Assembly: GCA_905221605.1 (NCBI GenBank)
Contig: CAJNDS010000027.1
Span: 187,244-251,243, forward strand
Direction of reading: 5' to 3'
DNA length: 64,000 nt
From: Symbiodinium natans
Taxonomy: Eukaryota > Sar > Dinophyceae > Suessiales > Symbiodiniaceae
In this document: positions 32,904-42,655 of the stretch, one piece after another
Layout of the letters: every line of letters starts with the position of its first letter
How positions within the stretch are numbered: the first letter of the stretch is position 1
Program-made: the position numbers and the translations under genes
The notes under the pieces: generated by a model
Seen by the model: only the letters and a program-made list of their open reading frames with translations
What the model was told of the DNA's origin: nothing
Database searches by the model: none

Positions 32904-33308
32904 TTAAGCTCGATCGGTTTGCTGAGGGTGCAAGTTCCCGAGCGAGCTTTCACCGGAAGCACATGACGCCAACAGCTGGAGGGTTGCTGGGCACTTTTTG
33001 TGCAGCAAGAAGAAGCCTTGGTCACGCAACATCATGCAACTGAGCACACAACAGGTCTCCAAGAAGGACGCGATGAGCTTTGCAGCCTGTGCTTGGGGAC
33101 ATACTTTGTACAGCGGTTTGGATGTATCCCGCCCGAAACTTGCACAATGAATCAGTTCTCCATCGTTGACATGGCCTGGGGTCTCAAGAAGTAGCCCAGC
33201 ACGTTGAACTCTCGAAGCCATGCCTTCCTGGTCAGCGAGGGGAGTCTGTGAGCAGTGAAGGCCGATCATGATCATGGCCAGCACGGCATAGATGCACAAG
33301 GATTGCAT
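32904..33308 (-). CDS. Single-exon ORF, small Cys-rich protein with hydrophobic N-terminus
   Basis: An ATG at 33306-33308 opens 134 codons ending in TAA. Residues 1-20 (MQSLCIYAVLAMIMIGLHCS) look like a signal peptide or anchor. The rest carries about nine cysteines (IHCASF, KVCPQ, ETCCVLSC, KKCPAT, ASCAS), suggesting a secreted disulfide-bonded protein. A plus frame of about 75 codons overlaps, so strand is not certain. No family is recognised. It is one of the few frames here with an in-frame ATG and no need for introns. Confidence 0.48.
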   Translation of the reverse strand: MQSLCIYAVLAMIMIGLHCSQTPLADQEGMASRVQRAGLLLETPGHVNDGELIHCASFGRDTSKPLYKVCPQAQAAKLIASFLETCCVLSCMMLRDQGFFLLHKKCPATLQLLASCASGESSLGNLHPQQTDRA

Positions 33309-33760
33309 GTTGCTATCGGGCTTAGTCACAAAAGCTTCTCAGGTCAGTTTGGTCAGCTGCCTTCATGGAGTTTGCACAGACACTCCCAAAGCTCCGAGCA
33401 AAACGAAGCGGTCCCATCTAGGACCTGTCTCCCAGTTCTCATTGTTATTGGAGTAGTATCACGTACGTTGCTTAAGTAACACTAGTTTTATAGTTTTATG
33501 ATACATCTGCGACGAACAGCAAAGAGAGTGCAGATACCCATTTCAGATCCAACACATAAACCTTCGTAGAAAATCAGGTTGCTCCGACGAGGAAATATTA
33601 ATGACTAATATCTAATGATTCAAGTACTGCGACATATTATGTAACAGTTACTCAATTACCTTCGTGAACATCGCCATACATCGCCATGAGAAGTGTAGTG
33701 TAGAATGAAGCCAGCCGACATTTGGTCTCGAAGAGCGAATTGCCACGGTTGCAGGAAATG
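33309..33760. other. AT-rich spacer
   Basis: Lower GC than its surroundings, no coding segment. It may be the 3' flank of the large minus-strand gene. Confidence 0.4.
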
Positions 33761-34045
33761 TTTGGTGGCCACATGCTGTCACCGACTCTGCGATGCCAGA
33801 TGACTGAGACTGGGAGCGGTGCTGCATGCTGGGCAGGACCGACTGCTGCGCTACAGGCCAAATGGGGATTGGAGCCAGAAATGGCGAAAGCAATCCACAC
33901 AGTGTGTTCCAAAAGTCACAAATCAAGCGATTGCGCGGCATTAGGATACCCACGAATGCACTTTACATCGGCAGAGCATGTTCGTATCCAATCTACATTG
34001 ACGTGTTCCAACGTGCCCGATCATGACTACCCCCTCCCCAGATGC

Positions 34046-34138
34046 CTCTGTCTGTGCCTTTGATGGTGGCAAAGGTGGCGGAGGTGGCTTGCTGGCCACA
34101 TTCATCGTCACATCCGCAGCAGGCACCTGACACGTCAA
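34046..34138 (-). CDS. Pro-rich exon
   Basis: After a GTCAG-type acceptor the frame reads VPAADVTMNVASKPPPPPLP, then PSKAQTEASGE. It is a low-complexity linker-like exon downstream of the tandem block on the same strand. Confidence 0.48.
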
Positions 34139-34410
34139 CACGTGAAGCACCGCACTGTGCTAGGTATGGCCTGCAAAAGTTCCGGAGATGTACCGAAACA
34201 CGGCCGACGGCAAAAAGATACAAAAGCAGGAGATCCAAGAGAGCCTGGGTACCAGAGTTTAAATACCCTAACTTGAATGGCGTAGTGTGGTTTGGCACGC
34301 TATGGCTGTGGCGTGGCGGAACATCGATTCACTAAGGTCTGGATGTTCCGCTTCACTGGCGTACTGGAGTCTGCATTTCACACACCAGCAAATTGTCCGG
34401 ATGACGCGCG

Positions 34411-34469
34411 ATGATCAAAACCACCACGGGCCCTGCCTCTTGAACTGCAGCCGAGGCAGTGCCGGTGTC
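34411..34469 (-). CDS. DTGT-type exon, copy nearest the 3' side
   Basis: After a TGCAG acceptor the frame reads DTGTASAAVQEAGPVVVLII. Close relatives of this exon recur within the block (for example DTGTAAAAVPEVGPVFVLNI at about 35380-35437). The same acceptor word (GGTGTCCTGC or a close variant on plus) recurs near 35902, 36381, 36856, 37336 and 37818. Confidence 0.58.
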
Positions 34470-34822
34470 CTGCAACAGCCAACTGCACAAATGCATTCTG
34501 CCCTATTCATCTCTGGCAAGGGCACCAATTAACCAATTAACTTTCGCGGATTCTCCTTTCGCGAGACTTTCGCGGACATCTTGCTTTACATCTTCAGAGC
34601 GTTTTAAATATAGAACCAAAGACACGGACCTTTGCATCAACCCTCAATATGCCATCGTGTCCTGCTCCGGCGGCTTGTTCACGACTAACTCACCGAGCAA
34701 GTCAGCGGCATCTTCTGGCGCGGCCTGACTACAAAGGCAAGGTGCAATGGCGACGTGCTGAGGCAGCAGGAAAGATCACGCCCAACATCGCACACCACGC
34801 AAAGAAACAACTGCCAATCTTT

Positions 34823-37800
34823 GCTAAGAATGGCTCTTGCTCCGCTGATGGCTCGTTTTTGGCCATCGTGTCAAGCAGCTCTGCCGACTCCTCAAGCAAG
34901 TCATCGAAGTCAAAATTGCCCCCCCGGCCCCCGCCCCCCCCCCGGGCCCCCAGCGTGCACCACTATCCATACCTAGGACCTAGAAGACACATTTGCAAGT
35001 AACCTGCATCGGCCGGTTATCCGTTTCATCAATCAAGCTGGCTCGCATTGTTGTTTCGAAAGCCCGTGGGTCCGTGTGTACTCCGAGGTGCTCGAGCAGA
35101 GCATATCAAAAGCCATACGGTGCGCCCACAAAGGCTGTGCAGCTAGAGGCAGCTACTGGTAGCAGCGACGCACGATGATGCGCGCAGTGGGCGGTCCTCA
35201 TGCTCTGGCTCTGGTGGCGCCACTTTGGCCACATCTGCAGAAGCCGCTGCAGCTTCCTGCGCCAGCTCTTGTGACATGGCTCACAAAGTCTAGCGTCGAC
35301 TGGGCAATCACGGCCAAAAAGGAGCAACACCTGACAAAACTGCCTCTACGCCAACCTGGTCCATGATACTCCACGATATTCAAGACGAACACGGGCCCGA
35401 CCTCTGGAACTGCAGCCGCGGCAGTGCCGGTGTCCTGCAAATGCCAACGGCAAACGGCATGATGTCCTATTTAAACTCGTACCTACGCCGTGCCGTCGTC
35501 TCCTGCTCCAGCGGCTGATCCACAGCTAACTCACCAAGCAAGTCAGCGGCATCTTCAGGCGCAGCCTGACTACAAGGTGCAAGCGCGATGTGCTGAAGCA
35601 GAAAGAGCACGCCAACACGCAAAAACACTGACAATCTTTGCTAAGAATGGCGCTTGCTCTGCTGACGGCTCGTCTTTGGCCATCGTGTCAAGCAGCAGCG
35701 CCGACTCCTCAAGCAAGTCATCGAGAAAGAGGAGCATTGCGCGGTACAGTACCCTTACCCATGCCGATGCCCGTGAACCCCAACCATTCATGACTTCTGC
35801 ACCTCACAAAACTGCCCTCTACGCCAACCTGGTCCATGATACTCCATGATATTCAAGACGAACACGGGCCCGACCTCTGGAACTGCAGCCGCGGCATTGC
35901 CGATGTCCTGCAAACGCCAGCGGCAAAAGGCATGACGTCCTATTATCCCTGGCCAATCTCGTACCTATGCCGTGCCGTCGTCTCCTGCTCCAGCGGCTGA
36001 TCCACAGCTAACTCACCAAGCAAGTCAGCGGCATCTTCGGGCGCAGCCTGACTACAAGGTGCAAGCGCGATGTGCTGAAGCAGAAGAGCACGCCAACACG
36101 CAAAAACATTGACAATCTTTGCTAAGAATGGCGCTTGCTCTGCTGACGGCTCGTCTTTGGCCATCGTGTCAAGCAGCAGCGCCGACTCCTCAAGCAAGTC
36201 ATCGAGAAAGAGGAGCATTGCGCGGTACAGTACCCTTACCCATGCCGATGCACTTGAACCCCAACAGCGCATGACTTCTGCACCTGACAAAACTGCCCTG
36301 AACGCCAACCTGGTGCATGATACTCCAGGATATTCAAGACGAACACGGGCCCGACCTCTGGAACTGCAGCCGCGGCAGTGCCGGTGTCCTGCAAATGCCA
36401 ACGGCAAAAGGCATGATGTCCTATTTAATCTCGTACCTATGCGGTGCCGTCGTCTCCTGCTCCAGCGGCTGATCCACAGCTAACTCACCAAGCAAGTCAG
36501 CGGCATCTTCGGGCGCAGCCTGACTACAAGGTGCAAGCGCGATGTGCTGAAGCAGAAGAGCACGCCAACACGCAATTACACTGACAATCTTTGCTAAGAA
36601 TGGCGCTTGCTCTGCTGACGGCTCGTCTTTGGCCATCGTGTCAAGCAGCACTGCCGACTCCTCAAGCAAGTCATCGAGAAAGAGGAGCATTGCGCGCTAC
36701 AGTACCCTTACCCATGCCGATGCACTTGAACCCCAACAGCGCATGACTTCTGCACCTGACAAAACTGCCCTCTACGCCAACCTGGTCCATGATACTCCAT
36801 GATATTCAAGACGAACACGGGCCCGACCTCTGGAACTGCAGCCGCGGCATTGCCGATGTCCTGCAAACGCCAGCGGCAAAAGGCATGATGTCCTATTTAT
36901 CCCTGGCCAATCTCGTACCTATGCCGTGCCGTCGTCTCCTGCTCCAGTGGCTGATCCACAGCTAACTCACCAAGCAAGTCAGCGGCATCTTCGGGCGCAG
37001 CCTGACAACAAGGTGCAAGCGCGATGTGCTGAAGCAGAAGAGCACGCCAACACGCAAAAACATTGACAATCTTTGCTAAGAATGGCGCTTGCTCTGCTGA
37101 CGGCTCGTCTTTGGCCATCGTGTCAAGCAGCAGCGCCGACTCCTCAAGCAAGTCATCGAGAAAGAGGAGCATTGCGGTACAGTACCCTTACCCATGCCGA
37201 TGCACTTGAACCCCAACAGCGCATGACTTCTGCACCTGACAAAACTGCCCTGAACGCCAACCTGGTGCATGATACTCCATGATATTCAAGACGAACACGG
37301 GCCCGACCTCTGGAACTGCAGCCGCGGCAGTGCCGGTGTCCTGCAAATGCCAACGGCAAAAGGCATGATGTCCTATTTATCCCTGGCCAATCTCGTACCT
37401 ATGCCGTGCCGTCGTCTCCTGCTCCAGCGGCTGATCCACAGCTAACTCACCAAGCAAGTCAGCGGCATCTTCGGGCGCAGCCTGACTACAAGGTGCAAGC
37501 GCGATGTGCTGAAGCAGAAGAGCACGCCAACACGCAAAAACATTGACAATCTTTGCTAAGAATGGCGCTTGCTCTGCTGACGGCTCGTCTTTGGCCATCG
37601 TGTCAAGCAGCAGCGCCGACTCCTCAAGCAAGTCATCGAGAAAGAGGAGCATTGCGCGGTACAGTACCCTTACCCATGCCGATGCACTTGAACCCCAACA
37701 GCGCATGACTTCTGCACCTGACAAAACTGCCCTGAACGCCAACCTGGTGCATGATACTCCATGATATTCAAGACTAACACGGGCCCGACCTCTGGAACTG

Positions 37801-38134
37801 CAGCCGCGGCATTGCCGATGTCCTGCAAACGCCAGCGGCAAAAGGCATGATGTCCTATTTAATCTCGTACCTACGCCGTGCCGTCGTCTCCTGCTCCAGC
37901 GGCTGATCCACAGCTAACTCACCAAGCAAGTCAGCGGCATCTTCGGGCGCAGCCTGACTAACAAAGGCAAGGTCGCCAGTGCGATGTGCTGAAGCAGAAA
38001 GAGCACGCCAACATCGCCAACACGCCAAAAACACTGACAATCTTTGCTAAGAATGGCTCCTGCTCTGCTGACGGCTCGTCTTTGGCCATCGTGTCAAGCA
38101 GCACTGCCGACTCCTCAAGCAAGTCATCGAAGTC
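34823..38134 (-). CDS. Repeated acidic exons of one gene
   Basis: In each copy the minus strand encodes LDDLLEESALLLDTMAKDEP followed by SAEQAPFLAK. Next comes AAPEDAADLL ending at a GTGAGT donor (the plus-strand word ACTCACC). Copies lie near 34830-34915, 35640-35737, 36121-36216, 36593-36691, 37075-37171, 37555-37651 and 38046-38134. Substitutions between copies mostly keep the frame, which supports coding. The predicted protein is an acidic helical repeat. In the 34.9-35.1 kb copy a neighbouring exon carries a frame-disrupting insertion. No known family. Confidence 0.55.
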
Positions 38135-38159
38135 CAATACTGCCCCCCCCCACCCCGGC

Positions 38160-38235
38160 CCCGAGCGTGTTTCATCATCCAAGCTGGCTGGCATTGTTGC
38201 TTCCAGGGCCTGTATGTACTCTGATGTGCTCAATC
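38160..38235 (-). CDS. Exon of the tandem-block gene
   Basis: The frame reads STSEYIQALEATMPASLDDE. The equivalent segment near 35050 in the outer 3' copy is interrupted by an insertion that breaks the frame. Confidence 0.45.
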
Positions 38236-38317
38236 AGAGCTATACGGCGCGCTCCGAAATGTCAAAACGGCTGTGCAGCTACATGCAGCTACTGGTAGCA
38301 ACGGCACACAATGATAC

Positions 38318-38413
38318 GGACAGTGGGTGGTCCTCATGCTCTGGCTCTGGTGGCGCCACTTTGGCCACATCTGCAGAAGCCACTGCAGCTTCCTGCGCCA
38401 GCTCTTGTGGCAT
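38318..38413 (-). CDS. Ala/Glu-rich exon of the tandem-block gene
   Basis: The frame reads PQELAQEAAVASADVAKVAP, then PEPEHEDHPLS, and ends at a GTATCA donor. A diverged copy is present at about 35200-35290. It reads as a short helix followed by an acidic linker. Confidence 0.5.
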
Positions 38414-38518
38414 GGCTCACAAAGTGGAATTTTGGGCAACCACAGAGAAGCAAGCTCCGTGCATCACCTCGCCATTCGACGTCCCACAAAAACAACATAG
38501 CAGCTGGGATCGAAACTT

Positions 38519-38577
38519 AATGGATGCTGGTCCTCCACAGCATCAAGCAAACTGGCTTGACCTGCAGCTTCCGCAGC
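38519..38577 (-). CDS. Ala-rich exon of the tandem-block gene
   Basis: After an AGGCTG-type CAG acceptor the frame reads AAEAAGQASLLDAVEDQHPL. It lies between the GATATA array and the tandem block. Confidence 0.48.
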
Positions 38578-38671
38578 CTGTGGACACTATGTTCAAAGCA
38601 GGCGGTTCAATCAAAATACCTCCCAAAGGTTACGTCACTACCACGATGGCAGGGGGCCACAACCACTACAT

Positions 38672-38862
38672 ATAGGTATAGATATAGATATAGATATAGA
38701 TATAGATATAGATATAGATATAGATATAGATATAGATATAGATACAGATATAGATACAGATACAGATATAGCTATAGCTATAGCTATAGATATAGATATA
38801 GATATAGATATAGATATAGATATCCATATAGATATCGATGTCGATATCGATATAGATATACC
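38672..38862. repeat. (GATATA)n hexanucleotide array
   Basis: About 190 bp of GATATA with GATACA and GCTATA variants. The unit is a multiple of three, so all frames stay open (Tyr-Arg or Ile-Ser dipeptides). That is not evidence of a protein. It lies upstream of the tandem exon block. Confidence 0.96.
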
Positions 38863-39077
38863 ACGACAAGGAATGCTCACCACGACAAGAATTTGAGTTG
38901 CACGACGTCAGTAGAGGAGAGAGGAGGGACCTGGGAGTGGGGGAGCGCGGGGAATCCAGCGACAGGGGCGGGAGCTGTGGGGGACCCTTGGGAGAAAGGG
39001 CGCAACCCTTTGAAACCCCTCTGAAAGACGTTCATTTGGGTTTGTATTTTAATGGGGAGGCGCGTGACACGTGTTGG

Positions 39078-39232
39078 GGTCGGGGTATGTTTCGCGGGTA
39101 TGTTTCGGGGTATTTTTCGGGGTATGTTTCGGGGGTATGTTTCGGGTATGTTTCGCGGCATCAGGAGCTACTTTACCTGCAATCTCGGGGGTATGTTACG
39201 GGGTGTTACGGGGTATGTTTCGCGGGTGTGCA
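39078..39232. repeat. GGGTATGTTTCG minisatellite
   Basis: About nine units of 12-16 bp (GGGTATGTTTCGGG and variants) with one unrelated insertion of about 40 bp at 39155-39190. Confidence 0.9.
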
Positions 39233-39659
39233 ACCTGTGTGCCATTCTTAAACCTGAGCCCCCCAAAAAAACACAAACCCATTTGGCAACCTTTGAAGGA
39301 CACTGGAAACCCTAGCAAAAGACTCACGGACATGCCACCGAAACGTCCCAGAGACCGCCAAGAACAGGTGCACTGGAAGCGTTTGGACCCTTCCTGTGGG
39401 CATGACTCGAAAAAACACTTTAAGGATCTGAACTAAGGCCTTGTTGTGCCAAGAAATGATTTTGTCAGTGCAAGGTCACCGTACGAGACGTCCTTGTCAA
39501 TGTGCAAAAAACCTTCTCGCGGAACAAACACCCACCCCCCTTTCTTCTGTCAATACGTTGAAGTATCTGAGCGAAAACTGACAGGACACTTTGACCTCGT
39601 CATACATGTCCGCGCTCATAGCACTGGTCTCCTGCAGCTGACGATGCTAAGCTATAAGG

Positions 39660-40260
39660 CACGGACTGCGGGGCCTGCAAAAAAGCTCAACCGTGGCAAC
39701 TGGACAGCTTGTTCGACAGTTGCAAAGTTGTCATCCTGCGGTATGTCGAGGTCCAGGGCATCGTCCCAGCCATCTCTCAACAATGCAGATTGTGATAGAG
39801 CACTACTGTACCGAATTTTGCAGAGTTCTGCAGAACTGAAGCTCATTGCCAGGTCAAGAGATACATTCAGGATTGGACATTGGTTTCTTTCCCTTCTCCG
39901 AGTTGCACACCCAATTTCACGGGACTCCATGCCTGTAGCTTCTTGTAGGAGGTCTGCTGGCGCAAGGTCTGGTTCCCAACCTGCAGCAAAGGGATATGGC
40001 AAAAACACGGGCTCTGTAGCCACCACACTTTCAGAGCCGTAGTTCGTACTACTGCACAACAGGCTTTGGGATTCGACCAAGGCTTGCCGATTGATTCTGG
40101 AGAGGCGAATGACACGATGTTTGGGGGACGCGGAAGCACGGAGAGTTGGACGGTGCTTGCAGAGTGCAAATGGCCTTCCACAGCGTTCGGAGCATCTTCT
40201 GCTTCCCCAGGGCCTGAGCGGCTTCGTTGCGAAATCTTGCCACGAGATTGCTCGGTGCGT
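39660..40260 (-). CDS. Group of candidate exons within a 236-codon frame
   Basis: The minus frame 39652-40362 is open throughout. The parts with the best coding character are at about 39690-39790 (LLRDGWDDALDLDIPQDDNF, then a possible GTTGAG donor) and 39915-40015 (EPVFLPYPFAAGWEPDLAPA after a CTACAG acceptor). A third, in another minus frame, lies at about 40120-40230 (RSRSGPGEAEDAPNAVEGHL). Same strand as the neighbours. Product unknown. Confidence 0.45.
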
Positions 40261-40929
40261 CTCTGCGCTGACTGGCGATGCATGGCGTTGTACAAAGTTG
40301 CAAGCCGCAACGCCTGCAACACTCAAGGGCATCTCACCTGTCCCGCTGGACACTAGGATCATCTAAAAACAGGACCAAATAAGACATGAGAAGTAGAGTT
40401 CGGACTTGCAGCTTCCTGAAGCAAAATCGTGCAAGACTCCAGTGACCGACCTTGATGAAACAACAATTTGCTGACGGGAAATGTTCCGACCCCATCTGGA
40501 CATTGCGTAGCCAAAGATCAGGCTATGCTATGACCATGGCACATGCATCTGGACAGCTCAGAGGCCAACAATGGCCGTGAGAATTTGGAGCATTTGCAAA
40601 CTCTCAGCTTGCAGCCCGGCTTGATGACCACGTCCGACTCAGAGCCAGGGGCAGTGGCGGCGGCTGTCGTCGTGCGGCCTGCATCAACCCCACACAGACC
40701 AAAGACTTTCCTGAAACTCCCTAGTCGTAGGCTCTCTGTGCTGACTTCAAAACTTCAGTCATGACAACAACAGAGAAGGACAAATCAGGGAAATAACTGC
40801 CTTGTGGAGCTCCATCAGGATGTTCGAAGGTCAAAGAAATCTCATTTGCAAGGATGCTGAATGCTGAAACTGTTGCGGCAGGGGCTTGCTAGCCATAGGC
40901 TACTGCTCCTGCCAAGCTGCATGACACCG

Positions 40930-41022
40930 GTGCTTGCTTCTCAGAACTCCCAGTGCTGCCAGGCAGCTGGTCGGGACTTGCCTTGGATCCACTTCCTGAG
41001 CTCGCTTCAACAGTCTCCCCTG
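40930..41022 (-). CDS. Ser/Gly-rich exon
   Basis: An exon between a GAAGCAG acceptor and a GTGTCA donor reads ETVEASSGSGSKASPDQLPG, then STGSSEKQAP. It is typical of a disordered linker. There is no in-frame Met, so simple ORF scans miss it. Confidence 0.52.
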
Positions 41023-41250
41023 CTTCGTATACGCTTGGCTTCCTGGTGAATAGCAGGACAACCGCAGGGGTCTTAAGATGCCTGATCGAGCATCAAGAGT
41101 GCCTCTGCAACAAAAGCTATGGATTGAAAGGCCATTGATGCCCTCCCCAGCTCTCCTTGATGCCAGAGCACCGGATGAGCCTCTTCACGCGTGCGTCTCC
41201 CGTAGCAGGTGAATCCTGCAGACGGTAGCATGTGCAGCCAAAAAGGCGGC

Positions 41251-41416
41251 GGCAGCAGCAGCAGCAGCAGCATCATCATCATCATCATCGTGATACTCAT
41301 GGTCCTCATGATCGTCCTCGTCGTAGTCACCATCGTCATAAAGCGCATCATCAGCGTTATCGTCACCATAATCCTCATCAGCTCGTCATCGTCATCACCA
41401 TCATCATCATCAGCAT

Positions 41417-41470
<54 letters not shown>
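41251..41470. repeat. CAG/CAT trinucleotide repeats
   Basis: CAG and CAT runs at 41251-41290 and interrupted CAT/CGT codon repeats to 41415 are followed by about 20 CAG units to 41470. On the minus strand, in the frame of the adjacent PDZ segment, the CTG run reads poly-Leu; other frames give poly-Ala or poly-Cys. Such a run may lie in an intron. Confidence 0.93.
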
Positions 41471-41473
<3 letters not shown>

Positions 41474-41535
41474 GTCCTGCAGCAAACTGAAGCACAACAT
41501 CTGGGTAGATGGGCAAATGGCCTCTGCTGGCGGTG

Positions 41536-41790
41536 CGGGAATTTTCTCGCCATTCACGGCCATCAGCCGAGCGCCAGGGCACAGACCCAGGCGCTGCGCC
41601 TGACCCTCGGACGACACACGATCACAAAAAGCACAACGCATGTGTTTGTACATGCTCAAGGGCACAGAGCATCTCAAAGATGCTTGGCTTAAAAGTTGAA
41701 GCGCCTCTTCAGTCACTGCCACCACCCGAGGACCTTCCAGCTCGAAGCCCAAAGGCCCATCCTTCAAAAATCTCAGCAGCTAAGGCTGTC
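41536..41790 (-). CDS. PDZ-domain segment
   Basis: The frame reads KDGPLGFELEGPRVVAV near the start and EGQAQRLGLCPGARLMAVNG, then EKIP, near the end. This matches a PDZ domain: a G-F-E-L carboxylate-loop-like start, then G-Q-A-x-R-x-G-L-x-x-G-x-x-L-x-x-V-N-G. The roughly 40 residues between could be a loop or a small intron (a donor at GTGACT after VVAV is possible). PDZ domains bind C-terminal peptides and scaffold membrane or signalling complexes. Confidence 0.62.
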
Positions 41791-41835
41791 TGAAGCTTTG
41801 GCGTGGTCCAGGACAACGCCTTCAAGATCTATGCC

Positions 41836-41985
41836 GCTCCAAACCCTGCACCCCGTCATACCACATCCCTGCGTATCTCCGATTCTCTCTGCCCACAACC
41901 ATCACCTCAAACAGCAGATCAACTGTAGATGGCTTTGTCTCCACGGGCAGCTGAAGCAGGCGCTCCTCAGGGCCCAGTGGTCGAC
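41836..41985 (-). CDS. Exon upstream of the PDZ segment
   Basis: The frame reads YSGRPLGPEERLLQLPVETK, then PSTVDLLFEVMVVGRENRRY and AGMWYDG. Good coding composition and the same strand. It probably joins the PDZ exon across an intron of about 40-70 nt. Product unknown. Confidence 0.5.
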
Positions 41986-42066
41986 CAGAATAAACTGGCA
42001 ATAAAAAACGACTGCCCCTACACACGCGGCTGCACGTTGCATGTAACACGGCGCCTAGCGGCCTAG

Positions 42067-42195
42067 CTACAAGTACTGCAAAATGGTCTGCAGCTTGGGC
42101 GCAGCCCCTTGAGCTAGCCCTGAAGCCTCAGCACCACAGCTTCTTGTAACTTTCGCCAAGTCTTTGCACAATTGGTTTGCAAAAGCTTCAGGCTT
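42067..42195 (-). CDS. Helical exon of the PDZ gene
   Basis: The frame reads KYKPEAFANQLCKDLAKVTR and SCGAEASGLAQGAAPKLQTI. It closes at a TAG that would be spliced out. It lies between the coiled-coil and PDZ segments. Confidence 0.45.
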   Translation of the reverse strand, partial: KPEAFANQLCKDLAKVTRSCGAEASGLAQGAAPKLQTILQYL

Positions 42196-42239
42196 ATACT
42201 TCAGCTCAAGCTACACAGCGGAGTCGAAAGTGCACAGCG

Positions 42240-42316
42240 GAGTGCTCTGGGATCTGGACAGCTGCCTGCGCTTCCTCACGTAGTTTTGCTGCCTCTTTGG
42301 CCGCCTTCTCTGCAGC
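42240..42316 (-). CDS. Coiled-coil-like exon
   Basis: After a GCGAG acceptor the frame reads EAAEKAAKEAAKLREEAQAA and VQ (counting the shared Glu). The Ala/Lys/Glu periodicity indicates a helix or coiled coil. It has no in-frame start and is seen only by direct reading. Confidence 0.52.
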
Positions 42317-42529
42317 CTCGCTTCAAACGAATCTTCAACGAAACATCTCAAAACACAAGCTCTCTGCCCTCAAGTAATCTCCCTGTAGATTCGTTACCGT
42401 CAGGGTCGTGTGATTTTGAGACCCTTGGCCCTTGACTCTGTTAGAACTGAATGTACAACTGAATGTACAAGTATGGAGCATGGAAACCATCTTAGAAACC
42501 ATAGCCATCAATGGCATCACTGGCATCAC

Positions 42530-42607
42530 TCCTGGGGGTGCCTCCTTTGCTGCTTCCTGGGCTGCTTGTGCCATTGAGGCCGCGCGGGACAGCCATGATG
42601 ATGCCAT
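42530..42607 (-). CDS. Probable first exon of the PDZ gene
   Basis: An ATG at 42605-42607 opens 26 codons, MASSWLSRAASMAQAAQEAA and KEAPPG, ending at a GTGATG donor. An N-terminal Trp/Ala amphipathic helix of this sort is common in peripheral membrane or coiled-coil proteins. A telomere-type array begins about 50 bp upstream, in the promoter position. Confidence 0.52.
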
Positions 42608-42655
42608 GGTACGGGAGCGGCACAAAGGGAGGGCTTATACGGACACGGGAACCAA

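Larger units (their letters stand above)
34400..38440 (-). repeat. Tandemly amplified exon-intron block
   Basis: A block of about 480 bp repeats head-to-tail. The marker GCTAAGAATGG occurs at 34823, 35640, 36121, 36593, 37075, 37555 and 38046, giving steps of 817, 481, 472, 482, 480 and 491. Internal copies are nearly identical. The outermost copies (34.8 and 38.1 kb) carry an extra shared segment (about 35000-35300 and 38170-38430). Each unit holds a DTGT-type exon, a DDLLEES-type exon and an AAPEDAADLL exon on the minus strand. Confidence 0.92.

Noticed and set aside
34823-38134. Interpretation of the 480-bp block as satellite DNA or a CRISPR array
   Set aside because: Spacing and unit length do not fit CRISPR. 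The units carry exon-like frames with splice signals and flanking single-copy exons of the same kind, which fits exon duplication better than satellite DNA.
38524-39024. Frames with long Tyr-Arg or Ile-Ser dipeptide runs
   Set aside because: They follow from the hexanucleotide array, which keeps every frame open.
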